Positions 26,047 to 34,772 of a stretch of DNA of 64,000 nucleotides are shown one piece after another; the stretch's first letter is position 1; each line of letters begins with the position of its first letter. The notes below the pieces were generated by a model, which had not been told where the DNA came from, made no database searches, and saw nothing but the letters and a program-made list of their open reading frames with translations. Both the position numbers and the translations under genes were made by a program. Source of the DNA: Halorubrum aquaticum (lineage in GTDB: Archaea; Halobacteriota; Halobacteria; Halobacteriales; Haloferacaceae); assembly GCF_900113615.1 (NCBI RefSeq), contig NZ_FOPZ01000018.1, positions 1 to 64,000 of the forward strand, written 5' to 3'.

Positions 26047-26892
26047 ATGGACACAACGGTCCCCCGCGTCGCCGAACGGCGCGTCCACGTCGTGCCGCTC
26101 GGCCACGAGCACGACCGGATCGTCGAACCCCTCCGCAGCCACGGCGCGGACGTGACGTACCTGCTCGCGGACGCCCCCGGCCGGGAGGCCGACCGCGGCG
26201 CCGTCGACTTCGAGGCGGCCGCCGCCGGCCCGGAGGGGAGCCGCGTCGACGTCGACCGACTCACCGACTACCAGCGTGACGCCTGGGCGGAGGCCGCCGA
26301 GTTCGCCGAGGTCTGCGCGCTGCCCGTCGAGCTCGCGGACGTGTACGACGTGCTCGGCGTGACGACTACCGTCGCCGCCCGCCACGACGCCGGCGAACCG
26401 GACGGCGACCGGCTGTTCGCCAACGTCTCGACCGGCCCGCGGATCGCCGCGGTCGGCGTCGCCATCGCGTGTATGGTCGTCGGTGCCCGACCCTACAGCG
26501 TCGAGCCCGAAGTCCACCGCCACGACGTGGAGGAGACGCCGCTCACCGCCGGCGTCGCGGCGACGGTCGACCTGCCGTTGTACCCGATGGACGCCCCGAC
26601 GACCGACCAGGTCGCGGTGCTCGGGCGGCTCCGCGAGCGGGCCGAGCGAAACCGGACGACGGACAAGTGGAACCTGATCCAGTGGGCCCGCGAGCGCGAT
26701 CTCTCGTTCCTGCGGGAGGCCGGCGAGAGCCGGACCGCGAAGTACCGCGCGCTGGAGACGCACGTGCTCTCCCCGCTCCGCGACCGCGGCTACGTCGAGT
26801 TGGAGGACGTCGGGCGCTCGGACACGGTCCACCTCACGGAGACCGGCCGGCGCGTCTTCTTCGCGTTCCAGCACAAGCTCGGGGAATCCTGA
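26047..26892 (+). CDS. DUF6293 / HFX_2341-type transcription regulator (CARF-like plus winged helix)
   Basis: A 281-residue protein. The first 150 residues have a Rossmann-like pattern (RVHVVPLGHEHDRIVEPLRS; then a segment with LFANVSTGPRIAAVGVAIACM) that recalls the CARF ligand-binding domains of Csa3-like regulators, including the short G-rich NVSTGPR turn. The C-terminal 90 residues form a winged helix (QVAVLGRLRERAER..., YRALETHVLSPLRDRGYVELE, HLTETGRR). This is the layout of the haloarchaeal HFX_2341 family. Ligand and targets are unknown. Binding of a cyclic oligonucleotide is only suggested by the fold. It is a lone gene, divergent from the GTPase. Confidence 0.75.
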   Translation: MDTTVPRVAERRVHVVPLGHEHDRIVEPLRSHGADVTYLLADAPGREADRGAVDFEAAAAGPEGSRVDVDRLTDYQRDAWAEAAEFAEVCALPVELADVYDVLGVTTTVAARHDAGEPDGDRLFANVSTGPRIAAVGVAIACMVVGARPYSVEPEVHRHDVEETPLTAGVAATVDLPLYPMDAPTTDQVAVLGRLRERAERNRTTDKWNLIQWARERDLSFLREAGESRTAKYRALETHVLSPLRDRGYVELEDVGRSDTVHLTETGRRVFFAFQHKLGES

Positions 26893-27033
26893 GCGGATCG
26901 AGGGATCGTCGAGGCGTCGACACGGATCGAGCGATCCGTGCGTATTGTACGGTTCATCCGGACCGTCCATGGCTAACGTAGAATCATCGACCGGGCGTCG
27001 GTTTAGGTGCGTGACGCCCCGTCGGGCGGGCGC

Positions 27034-27070
27034 GGCGCTCCCCCGCCCTCCCTCGCCCTCCCCTGCCCTC
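27034..27070 (-). other. G-quadruplex-capable run in an intergenic gap
   Basis: Six C-runs of three to five bases at 27040-27068 separated by one to three bases give a canonical G-quadruplex motif on the minus strand. The surrounding gap 26893-27354 holds no gene I can support: its frames have no recognisable sequence and skewed composition. Similar C-runs continue to 27121. Confidence 0.6.
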
Positions 27071-27354
27071 CGGCCGTCGCCGACCCCTCCCCCCAATCGG
27101 CGCTCGGCCGACCCTCCCCCCGTCGCGGTCCTCGCTGACGCGGTCGCGGCCGCCCGGCGGGCGTCACGGACGACGGCTCGCCCGTCGTTTCTTCTCGCGA
27201 GACGCCGCCGCTCGTGACGCGTCGTTCGGGTCGTCGGTGTCGAGACGGATCGAGCCGACCGTTCCCCGCCACGTACCCGAGAACGGTACGCACTTACGGT
27301 TTCCCCGACCAGCAGCGCACGGATCGGCGGCGACGACGCCGCCGTGGGACAGCC

Positions 27355-28539
27355 ATGACCGACACACCGGGAACGGAGGACCGATCCGCCCCTGACGACC
27401 CATCCGTTTCCGACGAGAGGTCGGTCACTGCTCGCCTCGGCCGGGCGATAGAGACGCTGGACCCGGCGTACTTCGGGTTCGTCATGTCCACCGGGATCGT
27501 CTCCGTCGCGTTCCGGGAGCTGGGCGTCGCGGCGGTCGCTCGGCCCCTGTACGTCCTCACCGTCGGCGGCTACGGTCTGCTCCTCCTGTTCGCGGCGCGG
27601 CTGACGAGGTTCCCCGAGCGCGTGCTCGCCGACCTCCGGGACCGGGAGCGCCACTGGGGAACGTTGACGTTCGTCGTGGCGACGAACACCGTCGGCGTCC
27701 AGCTGTTGGTCTTCTCGGAGGCGACGGCGGCGGCCGCCGCGCTCTGGGCGACGACGGTGGTCGCCACCCCGCTGCTTCTGTACTACCTGTTCGCGACCGA
27801 GATCGTCGGCGCGCGCAAAGCGGACGTGAGCGAGCGCATCGACGGCGCCTTCCTGCTGGTGATCGTCTGTATGCAGTCGCTCGCGGTCCTCGGAGGGCTG
27901 TTGGCCGAGGCGCTGCCGGCGTACGCCGACGTGACCGTCCTGTTGAGCGTGAGCTACTTCGGCTCGGGATACGTGCTGTACTTCGTCGTCGTCACCGTCG
28001 TCACCTATCGACTGCTCGACGGCGCGGTCCGGCCCGACGACTGGACCGGACCGTACTGGATCACGATGGGTGCGGCGGCGATCACGACGCTCGCCGGGAC
28101 CACGATCGGCCCGCAGTTGGCGTCGGCGGCGGGGTGGGCCCCGTACGCGCCGGTGATCGTCGGCGTCACGTTCCTCGCGTGGGCGATCGCCTCGTGGTGG
28201 ATCCCGCTTCTCCTCGTCCTCGACGTCTGGGCGTTCCTCGCCGACGGCGTCGACTCGCGACCGCCGACGTGGGTGGTCCTCCTTCCGTGGGCGCGGCTCG
28301 GGGTCGGTCGGCGATACCACGCGTACGCGCCGACCGCGTGGGGGAGGGTCTTCCCGATGGGGATGTATACCGCCTGTACGCTGAACCTCGCCGGAATCGG
28401 CACGTTCCGGTTGCTCTCGGTCGTGCCGGCGTACTGGGGGTGGTTCGCGCTGGGCGTGTGGGGGCTGACGTTCCTCGGGATGACGCGGGCCGTCGTGCGA
28501 GTGGTCGCCGGAGGGGCGACGGCGTCCGAGTCGACCTGA
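27355..28539 (+). CDS. TDT/SLAC1-family membrane transporter (TehA-like)
   Basis: A 394-residue protein with ten predicted helices. The first helix region DPAYFGFVMSTGIVSVAF is the hallmark of the tellurite-resistance/dicarboxylate (TDT) family, shared with the plant anion channel SLAC1 and bacterial TehA. Later helices contain SYFGSGYVLYFVVV and RVFPMGMYTACTLNLA, also typical. The acidic N-terminal 30 residues are cytosolic. Likely substrates are anions such as C4-dicarboxylates, sulphite or chloride; the name tellurite resistance is historical. No partner gene is next to it; the cyclodeaminase-like gene is convergent 11 bp away. Confidence 0.85.
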   Translation: MTDTPGTEDRSAPDDPSVSDERSVTARLGRAIETLDPAYFGFVMSTGIVSVAFRELGVAAVARPLYVLTVGGYGLLLLFAARLTRFPERVLADLRDRERHWGTLTFVVATNTVGVQLLVFSEATAAAAALWATTVVATPLLLYYLFATEIVGARKADVSERIDGAFLLVIVCMQSLAVLGGLLAEALPAYADVTVLLSVSYFGSGYVLYFVVVTVVTYRLLDGAVRPDDWTGPYWITMGAAAITTLAGTTIGPQLASAAGWAPYAPVIVGVTFLAWAIASWWIPLLLVLDVWAFLADGVDSRPPTWVVLLPWARLGVGRRYHAYAPTAWGRVFPMGMYTACTLNLAGIGTFRLLSVVPAYWGWFALGVWGLTFLGMTRAVVRVVAGGATASEST

Positions 28540-28550
28540 GGTCCCCCGGT

Positions 28551-29141
28551 TCACGTCCGTTCGTCGAGGCGGGCCGCCGCCCGCTCGCGGGCGTCGTCGG
28601 CGCGCGATTCGATCCCGTCGAGTCGCCGCTCGGTCTCCTCGAGGGACGACGGATCGGAGACGAGAGACAGGTTCTCCCGCGCGGTGAAGAGGGCGGACCG
28701 GAGCGCGGCGTCGACCAGGAACGCGCCGGTCGCGGCGTCGGCCACGGCGTTTCGGTTGCCCGTCTCGATGACCGTCACGGCCGACTCGAGGACGGCCCCG
28801 CAGGCGTCGGCGATCGCGAGCGGCACGCCGACGGACCGCTTGCGGTCCGACCGTTCGAGCTCGCCGGCCGCCTCCGAGAACGACTCCTCGACGACGGTCG
28901 CGTCCGCCGCCGCGAGGTCCAGAAGCCGTCCACGTCGTCGGCGGAACTCCTCCCGGAGGTCGGCCGTCTCCGCCGAGACGGCCGCGTACTCGTCGTTCTC
29001 GAGGGTGTGGATACAGACCATCTCACAGAGCGATGCGCCCATCGCACCGGCCACGGCCGCGACGGTGCCTCCCGCGGGGGCCACGCGCTTCGACGCGACG
29101 CTCGCGAGGAACTCGTCGATCGGGGATGTCGTGGGGTTCAT
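28551..29141 (-). CDS. Cyclodeaminase/cyclohydrolase family protein
   Basis: A 196-residue helical protein of the FTCD C-terminal domain family. The opening PIDEFLASVASKRVAPAGGTVAAVAGAMGASL (in pieces: FLASVAS, APAGGTVAAVAGAMGASL) is the conserved folate-site segment seen in formimidoyl-THF cyclodeaminase and serine-cycle FchA. Family members deaminate formimino-THF or hydrolyse methenyl-THF. Which reaction applies here is not readable. The start at MNPTTSPID gives the normal length; the longer upstream extension is basic and unlike the family. It lies 105 bp downstream of the tfb start region on the same strand, after the tfb gene's own promoter side. Confidence 0.85.
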   Translation of the reverse strand: MNPTTSPIDEFLASVASKRVAPAGGTVAAVAGAMGASLCEMVCIHTLENDEYAAVSAETADLREEFRRRRGRLLDLAAADATVVEESFSEAAGELERSDRKRSVGVPLAIADACGAVLESAVTVIETGNRNAVADAATGAFLVDAALRSALFTARENLSLVSDPSSLEETERRLDGIESRADDARERAAARLDERT

Positions 29142-29246
29142 CGGTGGCGTTCGATCCGAACGACGGGTGGTACGCGCCCGACGACCCTTAACGGGCGTGT
29201 CGGACGGGCGAGGGGCGATCGGTCGGTCGAACACGGGCGGAACCGG

Positions 29247-30242
29247 CTACGATTCCTCGCGAAGTTCGACGTACGTCCGGCGGATCGTCACGGGCGTGAC
29301 GCCCGCGACGTCGGCGGCTTCCTGCTGGGTACAGTCGACGTCGCACTGGCGCGCCGCGGTGTACAGGCAGGCGGCGGCGACGCCGACCGGGTTGCGGCCG
29401 TTCGCGATCCCCTCCTCGACGGCGCGGTCAGCGAGTTCGCGGGCGCGTGCCTCGACCGTCGGGGAGGCCCCGAGATCGCTCGCGAACCGCGGGAGGTACT
29501 CGGCGGGGGCGGCCGGACCGATCGGGAGCCCGAGCTCGCGGTTCATCGCGTCGAAGGCGGCGCGGTGTTCCGCCTCGGTCGCCTTCGCCTCCGCGCACAC
29601 CTCGCCGACGGTCCGAGCGACGTCGGCGGTGCGGCAGGCGACGTAGACGCACGCGGCCGCGAAGCCCTCGAGCGAGCGACCCCGGAGCAGGCTCTCCGAC
29701 TGCGCGGAGTCGAACAGCGCACAGGCGGTGTCCCGGAGGCTCGTCGGCAGCTCCAACGCGCCGGTGAGCCGCCGGATCTCGGTGTAGGCGTACACCTTGT
29801 TGCGGTCGCGTTTCGTGGAGATCCGCGCGCGGTTGTGTTGGGTGCGCATCCGCGCCATCCGGCGACGCTTCCGTCCCTTGAGCCGGGTCGACCGGCCGAT
29901 CTCCGTCGAGAGCCCGCGGTCGTGCCGCGAGCGCGTCAGTGGCGCCCCGGTCCGCTTCGGGTTCGTGTCGTCGTCCGCGAAGGAGCGCCACTCGGGACCG
30001 TGGTCGATCCGGTCCGCCTCGAGCACGAGCCCGCAGTCGACGCAGGCGCGCTCGGCGCTGTCGACCTCGGTGCGCCCGCCGCATTCGGGGCACTCCTCGG
30101 CGGCGTGGACGGCGTCGGCCGTGGACGAGGTCGTTTCGGCGGACGCGGACGAGGTCGTTTCGGCGGTTCGAGCGGTCGTCTCGGCGACGCGGGCGTTCCG
30201 GGAACGACGCGAACGGGCGCGGGTCGAAGGTGCCTTGCTCAT
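29247..30242 (-). CDS. tfb: Transcription initiation factor B (TFIIB homologue)
   Basis: Recruits RNA polymerase to TBP-bound promoters. The 331-residue protein has a zinc ribbon (CPECGGRTEVDSAERACVDC, about 50-70), the B-reader region DHGPEWRSFADDD and then two cyclin repeats: first around 125-215 (RTQHNRARIS, LRDTACALFDSAQ, GRSLEGFAAACVYVACR) and second around 225-320 (GRNPVGVAAACLYTAARQ, TQQEAADVAGVTPVTIRRTY). The N-terminal 48 residues are an unusual Ser/Thr/Ala-rich tail with near-repeats of AETTSS. Haloarchaea carry many TFB paralogues; this one cannot be numbered from the sequence. The ATG at 30242 is preferred over the GTG one codon before it. Confidence 0.95.
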   Translation of the reverse strand: MSKAPSTRARSRRSRNARVAETTARTAETTSSASAETTSSTADAVHAAEECPECGGRTEVDSAERACVDCGLVLEADRIDHGPEWRSFADDDTNPKRTGAPLTRSRHDRGLSTEIGRSTRLKGRKRRRMARMRTQHNRARISTKRDRNKVYAYTEIRRLTGALELPTSLRDTACALFDSAQSESLLRGRSLEGFAAACVYVACRTADVARTVGEVCAEAKATEAEHRAAFDAMNRELGLPIGPAAPAEYLPRFASDLGASPTVEARARELADRAVEEGIANGRNPVGVAAACLYTAARQCDVDCTQQEAADVAGVTPVTIRRTYVELREES

Positions 30243-30403
30243 CACGTCTGAACCTCGGTCCCGATCCCTTACTTAAACCCCGGTGGATCGGGGGGTCGAC
30301 GGTCGGATCCGCGCGCTCGAACCGACCGGTTACCGGTCGGTGATCGGGGTCGGCCCCGACGGAGTACGGTGGTTTTATCTACTCAAACGCGAGAGCGGTC
30401 GAC

Positions 30404-30925
30404 ATGACGCTGTCGGAGATCGCGGAGGGGCTCGAGGTGACCGTCGGCCAGCGCGACCGGGGCGTCGCCGTCGCCGACGACACGGAGACGCCGCTGGCCG
30501 AGCGCCTGCGCGAGCACGCGGAGGACCTGCCGTGTACGCCGGAGGCGACCGCGACGCTGGTCGACGCGTACACCGCCGGTCGAAGCGTCGGCGACGCGGC
30601 CGCGGACGCCGGCGTCGCGCCGATGACCGCCGCGAAGGCCCTCCACCGCTGTGGCGTCTCGGGCGTCTGCCCGCTCGCGCCGACCCGCCGGGGGATCGTT
30701 CGCGACTGGCTCGACGGCCGGATCGCCCGCAGCGAGGCGGTCGCGCTCACCGGCGGCGACGACGCCGACTTCGCGCTCGCGACGTACGTCGAGACGCACG
30801 ACCCGGTTCCGGCGGTCGCCGACGTGGTGGGGGCGAAGCTCGCGGGGTCCTCGCCGCTCGGGTCCGGCCTCGGCGCGGACGACCCCCTCGGCGACGCGCT
30901 GGGATCGTCCGACGACCTCCGCTGA
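30404..30925 (+). CDS. Haloarchaeal protein with helix-turn-helix-like segment
   Basis: A 173-residue, soluble, acidic protein. The middle part (about 40-115) reads as a set of short helices with HTH character: ATLVDAYTAGRSVGDAAADAGVAPMTAAKALH and PTRRGIVRDWLDGRIARSEAVALTG. The C-terminus (VGAKLAGSSPLGSGLGADDPL) is Gly/Ser/Asp-rich and probably disordered. I recognise no defined family function; DNA binding is inferred. TTTTATC at 30373-30379 stands 25 bp upstream and fits a leaderless start. It is divergent from tfb and convergent with the ParA-like gene (18 bp gap). Confidence 0.65.
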   Translation: MTLSEIAEGLEVTVGQRDRGVAVADDTETPLAERLREHAEDLPCTPEATATLVDAYTAGRSVGDAAADAGVAPMTAAKALHRCGVSGVCPLAPTRRGIVRDWLDGRIARSEAVALTGGDDADFALATYVETHDPVPAVADVVGAKLAGSSPLGSGLGADDPLGDALGSSDDLR

Positions 30926-30943
30926 CTCCGCCGACCTCCGTCG

Positions 30944-31738
30944 CTACGTCCTCATTCGCTCGATCAGCCCCTCCTCCGAGAAGTCGACCTCGAGCGTCGT
31001 ATCGAAGAGCCGGGCGTACGCGTCGGCGACCGTCCGCGAGTAGTCCCCGTCCCCCGTCGCTGTCACGGGCGCGGCCGTCACGCGCGGGTCCGTCTCCGGG
31101 AGCGTCACGTCGGCGTCGGCTGACGCTCCGTCGGCGTCGGCCTCGGCGCCGATCCCGCGGGACACCGCGACCGTCGCGTCGACGCTCGCACCCACGTCGG
31201 CGATCCGACCGTGGAGCCGCTGGAGTGCGTCGCTGCCGTGCGGCGTCGCGGGGCGGACCGCGACGACGCCGTCCGCGGCCGTGACGGCCGCGACCGCCTC
31301 GTTCGATGCCACCGGCGACGCGTCGACGACCACCGCGTCGTAGGCGGTCGCCGCCTCGTCGATCCGCCGTTCGAGCCTGCGCGCCGCCTCGGACGTCTTC
31401 GCGCGGGCGACCCGTTCGAACGGAGCACGGGCGGGGATCACGTCCGCGCGTCCCGGAAGGCTCCCGGCCTCGTCGCCTCCGCCGCCGGACCGGCCGCCGA
31501 GCGCGATCGGGTACGTCGCCGCCGACAGCGACGCGCCGGCCTCGTCGGTGAGGAGCGTCGTGAGGTCGGTTCCGATCCGACCGTGAACGTACTCGGAGAG
31601 CCCCTGCGTCGCGTACGCGGCGTCGATCACCGCCACGTCCCGACCGCCGCGCGCGCCGGCCGTCGCCAGTTCGACGGCCGTCCGTGTCGTCCCCGCGCCG
31701 CCGGTCGCCCCGACCAGCGCGAGCGTCGTCGCGTGCAT
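30944..31738 (-). CDS. ParA/MinD-like protein with degenerate P-loop
   Basis: A 264-residue protein with the fold pattern of deviant-Walker ATPases: N-terminal strand ALVGATGGAGTTRTAVELA, then DVAVIDAAYATQGLSEYV and YDAVVVDASPVASNEAV, where MinD/ParA have their Walker A, A' and B strands. The Walker A normally reads KGGxGKT; here both lysines are replaced by Thr (Thr12 and Thr17). ATP hydrolysis by the usual mechanism is therefore unlikely, though nucleotide binding may remain. No ParB partner is next to it. The C-terminal region ends in DFSEEGLIERM. A scaffold or regulatory role is an inference. Confidence 0.75.
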   Translation of the reverse strand: MHATTLALVGATGGAGTTRTAVELATAGARGGRDVAVIDAAYATQGLSEYVHGRIGTDLTTLLTDEAGASLSAATYPIALGGRSGGGGDEAGSLPGRADVIPARAPFERVARAKTSEAARRLERRIDEAATAYDAVVVDASPVASNEAVAAVTAADGVVAVRPATPHGSDALQRLHGRIADVGASVDATVAVSRGIGAEADADGASADADVTLPETDPRVTAAPVTATGDGDYSRTVADAYARLFDTTLEVDFSEEGLIERMRT

Positions 31739-31888
31739 GGACTCGCTCTCTGGAGTCGGTTGTTAAGCGTCGCGGATCGCCTCGGGAGGACCGCTCCGCC
31801 GACGGAACGGGAGCCCCGTCGTTCGTGCGGTCTGCCCCGGAGGTCGTCCCAACGTTTATGTTTCGATTTTCAGTACCGTGACCGGTAG

Positions 31889-33106
31889 ATGGCAGCCATC
31901 GCAGACGGGAAGTGGCGCGCGCTCGCGCTCGTCGGCGTCGCGGAGTTGTTCGCGATGACGCTCTGGTTCAGCGGGACCGCCGTCGGACCGGAGCTGGCCG
32001 CCACGTGGGGGCTCTCTCCCGCCGAGACGGCCTGGCTGACCAACGCGGTCCAGCTCGGATTCGTCGTCGGCGCCCTCGCGTCGGCGTCGCTGACGATCGC
32101 GGACGTCGTCCCGCCGCGATACCTGTTCGCCGGCTCCGCACTGGCCGGCGCCGCGGGGACGGCGGTCATCGCGGCGGTCGTCGCGAGCGGGCCGCCCGCG
32201 ATCCTCCTGCGGTTCCTGACGGGCGTCGCGCTCGCGGGCGTGTACCCCACGGGGATGAAGATGATGGCGTCGTGGTTCGACGAGGGGCGGGGGCTGGCGA
32301 TCGGGGTCCTCGTGGGCGCGTTGACGGTGGGATCGGCATCTCCGCACCTCCTGCGGGCGGTCAGCGGGATCGGTCGTCCCGACGTGGTTCTGTACGGCAC
32401 CGCCGCCCTCGCGGCCCTCGGGGGCGTGCTCGTCCTCGCGTACGAGGACGGTCCACATCAGCCGGAGACGGCTCCCTTCGACCCGAGCGCGATCCGGCGG
32501 ATCGTCACCGACCGCGGCGTCCTCCTCGCGAACCTCGGCTACTTCGGCCACATGTGGGAGCTGTACGCGGTCTGGACGTGGATCCCCGTCTACCTCGCCG
32601 CGAGCTTCGAGGCCGGCGGAGTGGTCGCCGCCGACCGTCGCGCCGCGCTGCTCGCGTTCGCGACGATCGCCGTCGGCGGCGTCGGCGCGTGGCTGGCCGG
32701 CTCGGCGGCCGACCGCTGGGGCCGATCCGTCGTCACCAGCGCCTCGATGACCGTCTCCGGGGCCGCCTGCGTGCTCGCGGGCGTCGTCTTCGGAGCCCCG
32801 CCCGTCGTGGTCGTCCCGTTCGTTCTCGTCTGGGGCTTCGTCATCGTCGCCGACTCCGCGCAGTTCTCCGCGGCGGTCTCGGAGCTCGCCGACGAGAGCT
32901 ACGTCGGGTCGGCGCTCACGCTTCAGACCGCGGTCGGGTTCCTCATCACCATCGCGTCGATCCAGCTCGTTCCCGTCGTACGCGACGCCGTCGGCTGGCG
33001 GTGGGCGTTCGCCCCGCTCGTCGTCGGGCCGCTCGTGGGAACCGCCGCGATGCTGTGGCTCCGCACGCTTCCGGCGGCCGACCGCCTGGCCGGCGGACGG
33101 GGGTGA
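31889..33106 (+). CDS. MFS transporter, nitrate/nitrite-carrier-like
   Basis: A 405-residue polytopic protein with twelve predicted helices. The segment LALVGVAELFAMTLWFSGTAVGPEL and the following WLTNAVQLGFVVGALASASLTIADVV resemble NarK/CynX-type carriers. The internal loop AGSAADRWGRSVVTSASM carries the MFS D-R-x-G-R signature of the second half. The substrate is unknown. TTTATG at 31855-31860 stands about 30 bp ahead of the ATG and fits a leaderless transcript. It is divergent from the ParA-like gene. Confidence 0.85.
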   Translation: MAAIADGKWRALALVGVAELFAMTLWFSGTAVGPELAATWGLSPAETAWLTNAVQLGFVVGALASASLTIADVVPPRYLFAGSALAGAAGTAVIAAVVASGPPAILLRFLTGVALAGVYPTGMKMMASWFDEGRGLAIGVLVGALTVGSASPHLLRAVSGIGRPDVVLYGTAALAALGGVLVLAYEDGPHQPETAPFDPSAIRRIVTDRGVLLANLGYFGHMWELYAVWTWIPVYLAASFEAGGVVAADRRAALLAFATIAVGGVGAWLAGSAADRWGRSVVTSASMTVSGAACVLAGVVFGAPPVVVVPFVLVWGFVIVADSAQFSAAVSELADESYVGSALTLQTAVGFLITIASIQLVPVVRDAVGWRWAFAPLVVGPLVGTAAMLWLRTLPAADRLAGGRG

Positions 33107-33159
33107 CCCGGTCGAGCGGTACCGATCGGCGGGCGGTGCTTACGATCGGCGGGCGGTGC

Positions 33160-33591
33160 TTACGCGTCGATCGCTCCCGCGACGTCGTCCGCGATCGCGT
33201 CCAGATCGTCGTCCGAGAGGTCGGGACGCTCCCCGCCGACCGCGTGGATCGGTGCCCCGCCGTCGCCCTCGAACCGCGGGATGACGTGTGCGTGGACGTG
33301 CGGCACCTCCTGGCCGGCCGCCTCGCCGTCGTTGATCCCGACGTTCGCCGCGTCGGCGTCGACCGCCTCCTGGACGCGCGGAGCGAGCTCGGCGACCGCG
33401 TCGAAGAGGGCGCTCGTGGGGGCGGCGTCGAGGTCGCCGATCCGGGCCGCGTGCGTCTTCGGGATCACGAGGGTGTGGCCGGGCGCGAGCGGGTTGGCGT
33501 CGAGGAACGCCAGGACCTCGTCGCTCTCGTACACCGTCCGCGCCGGGATATCGCCGGCGACGATCGAACAGAAGATACACTCGTCGGACAT
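33160..33591 (-). CDS. HIT-family nucleotide hydrolase
   Basis: A 143-residue HIT protein. It has the zinc-binding N-terminus CIFCSIVAGDIPARTVYE, LAFLDANPLAPGHTLVIPK, and the active-site histidine triad HVHAHVIPR (about 103-111). Such proteins hydrolyse adenosine phosphoramidates, Ap4A-type dinucleotides or related NMP conjugates. It is closest in layout to the HinT-like group. The start at MSDECIFC is the usual one for the family. The gene is convergent with the MFS carrier and 64 bp downstream of the RNase Z start-to-stop block on the same strand. Confidence 0.93.
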   Translation of the reverse strand: MSDECIFCSIVAGDIPARTVYESDEVLAFLDANPLAPGHTLVIPKTHAARIGDLDAAPTSALFDAVAELAPRVQEAVDADAANVGINDGEAAGQEVPHVHAHVIPRFEGDGGAPIHAVGGERPDLSDDDLDAIADDVAGAIDA

Positions 33592-33655
33592 ACGCGGGAG
33601 GTCGACGCCGCGACGTATCAAGGTTTCCCGAACGGGGGTCCGGGGCGTCGCGGAA

Positions 33656-34588
33656 TCACTCCTCGGCGTCGGGGAACGGGACCTCGAGGAGTTCGCCGTC
33701 GTCGGGAAGGAGACACTCCCCGTCGAACGCCTCGCGCGCCTCCCGCAGGATCGGCGAGGCGTCCCCGGCGTACCGCGAGGAGACGTGGACGAGCGCGAGC
33801 CGCTTGGCGTTCGCGCGCTCCGCGATCCCGCCCGCCTCGCGGCCGGTCGAGTGGGCCGTGTCGCGGGCGCGGTCGGCCATCCCGTCGGCGAAGGTGGCGT
33901 CGTGGACGAGGAGATCGGCGTCCTCGGCGACCTCGACGGTCCGCTCTCGCGGGCGGGTGTCGGCGGTGTACACGAGCGTCCGACCGGGCCGCGGCGGCCC
34001 GACCACCTGATCGGGATCCACGACGGTTCCGTCCTCCAGTTCGACCGACTCGCCCGCGTGGAGCCGGCCGAACTTCGGCCCCACGGGCACGCCGAGCTCC
34101 TCGGCTCTCGGGCGGTCGAACCGGCCGGGGCGGTCCGCCTCCTCGAGGGCGTATCCCTGTGAGACGGTGCGGTGTGTCGTCTCGAAGGCGCGGACCTCGT
34201 AGCCGTCGGCGTCGAGCGCGACCTCGCCGGGGGCGACCTCCTCGATCCGGACCGGGAACCCCGGCTGGTGGCCCACGGCGTGGACGAGGTCGTGGAGGTC
34301 CTCGCGGGTGCCGGGCGGACAGTGTATCGAGAGCGGCTCGGTCCGGTCGTTGAACCCGAGCGTCTGGATCAGCCCCGGGATCCCGAGGACGTGGTCGCCG
34401 TGGAGGTGCGAGACGAACAGGTGATCGAGCCCGAAGCCGGTGCCGGCCCGCATCATCCCGCGTTGGGTTCCCTCGCCGCAGTCGAACAGCAGGCGGTCGC
34501 CCTCGCGATTGACGAACAGGGCGCTCGGCGCGCGCTCGGTGGTCGGGACGGCACCGCCCGTCCCGAGGAAGGTGACGCGAAGGGACAT
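33656..34588 (-). CDS. rnz: Ribonuclease Z
   Basis: Endonuclease that trims the 3' end of tRNA precursors. The 310-residue beta-lactamase-fold protein has FLGTGGAVPTTERAPSAL near the N-terminus, the zinc motif HLHGDH, the His in GIPGLIQTLGF-adjacent region, the flexible-arm segment around 165-215, and Asp/His ligands in VYTADTRP, LLVHDATF and LVHVSSRYAG. The short (tRNase Z-S) form is normal for archaea. Because tRNAs here, such as tRNA-Lys at 4776, lack encoded CCA, this processing is needed. The start at MSLRVTFLG removes a long, poorly composed extension. Confidence 0.95.
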   Translation of the reverse strand: MSLRVTFLGTGGAVPTTERAPSALFVNREGDRLLFDCGEGTQRGMMRAGTGFGLDHLFVSHLHGDHVLGIPGLIQTLGFNDRTEPLSIHCPPGTREDLHDLVHAVGHQPGFPVRIEEVAPGEVALDADGYEVRAFETTHRTVSQGYALEEADRPGRFDRPRAEELGVPVGPKFGRLHAGESVELEDGTVVDPDQVVGPPRPGRTLVYTADTRPRERTVEVAEDADLLVHDATFADGMADRARDTAHSTGREAGGIAERANAKRLALVHVSSRYAGDASPILREAREAFDGECLLPDDGELLEVPFPDAEE

Positions 34589-34772
34589 ACCCGCCCTGCG
34601 GCCGGCGGGGGTAAACTCCTTTCGAGGCGGGGCGATGGACGCGAAGCGGGGCGCTGAACGCGAAGCGGGACGATGGACGCGAGACGGACCGCGGGAGTCC
34701 GTCCTCGGCCCTACGGGGGCGACGGCGACCGCCGGTCGAAGCCGACATGTGTCCGCCGCCCGGAACGCGACC

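Noticed and set aside
27003-27293. Frames in the gap before the SLAC1-like gene
   Set aside because: They translate the C-rich quadruplex run into Pro/Arg or Gly/Arg stretches without a conserved start or promoter.
34620-34690. Short repeats of GCGAAGCGGG and GATGGACGCGA before the 34773 gene
   Set aside because: Units are short and irregular (two or three partial matches), with no constant spacing. I do not call them a repeat array or operator.
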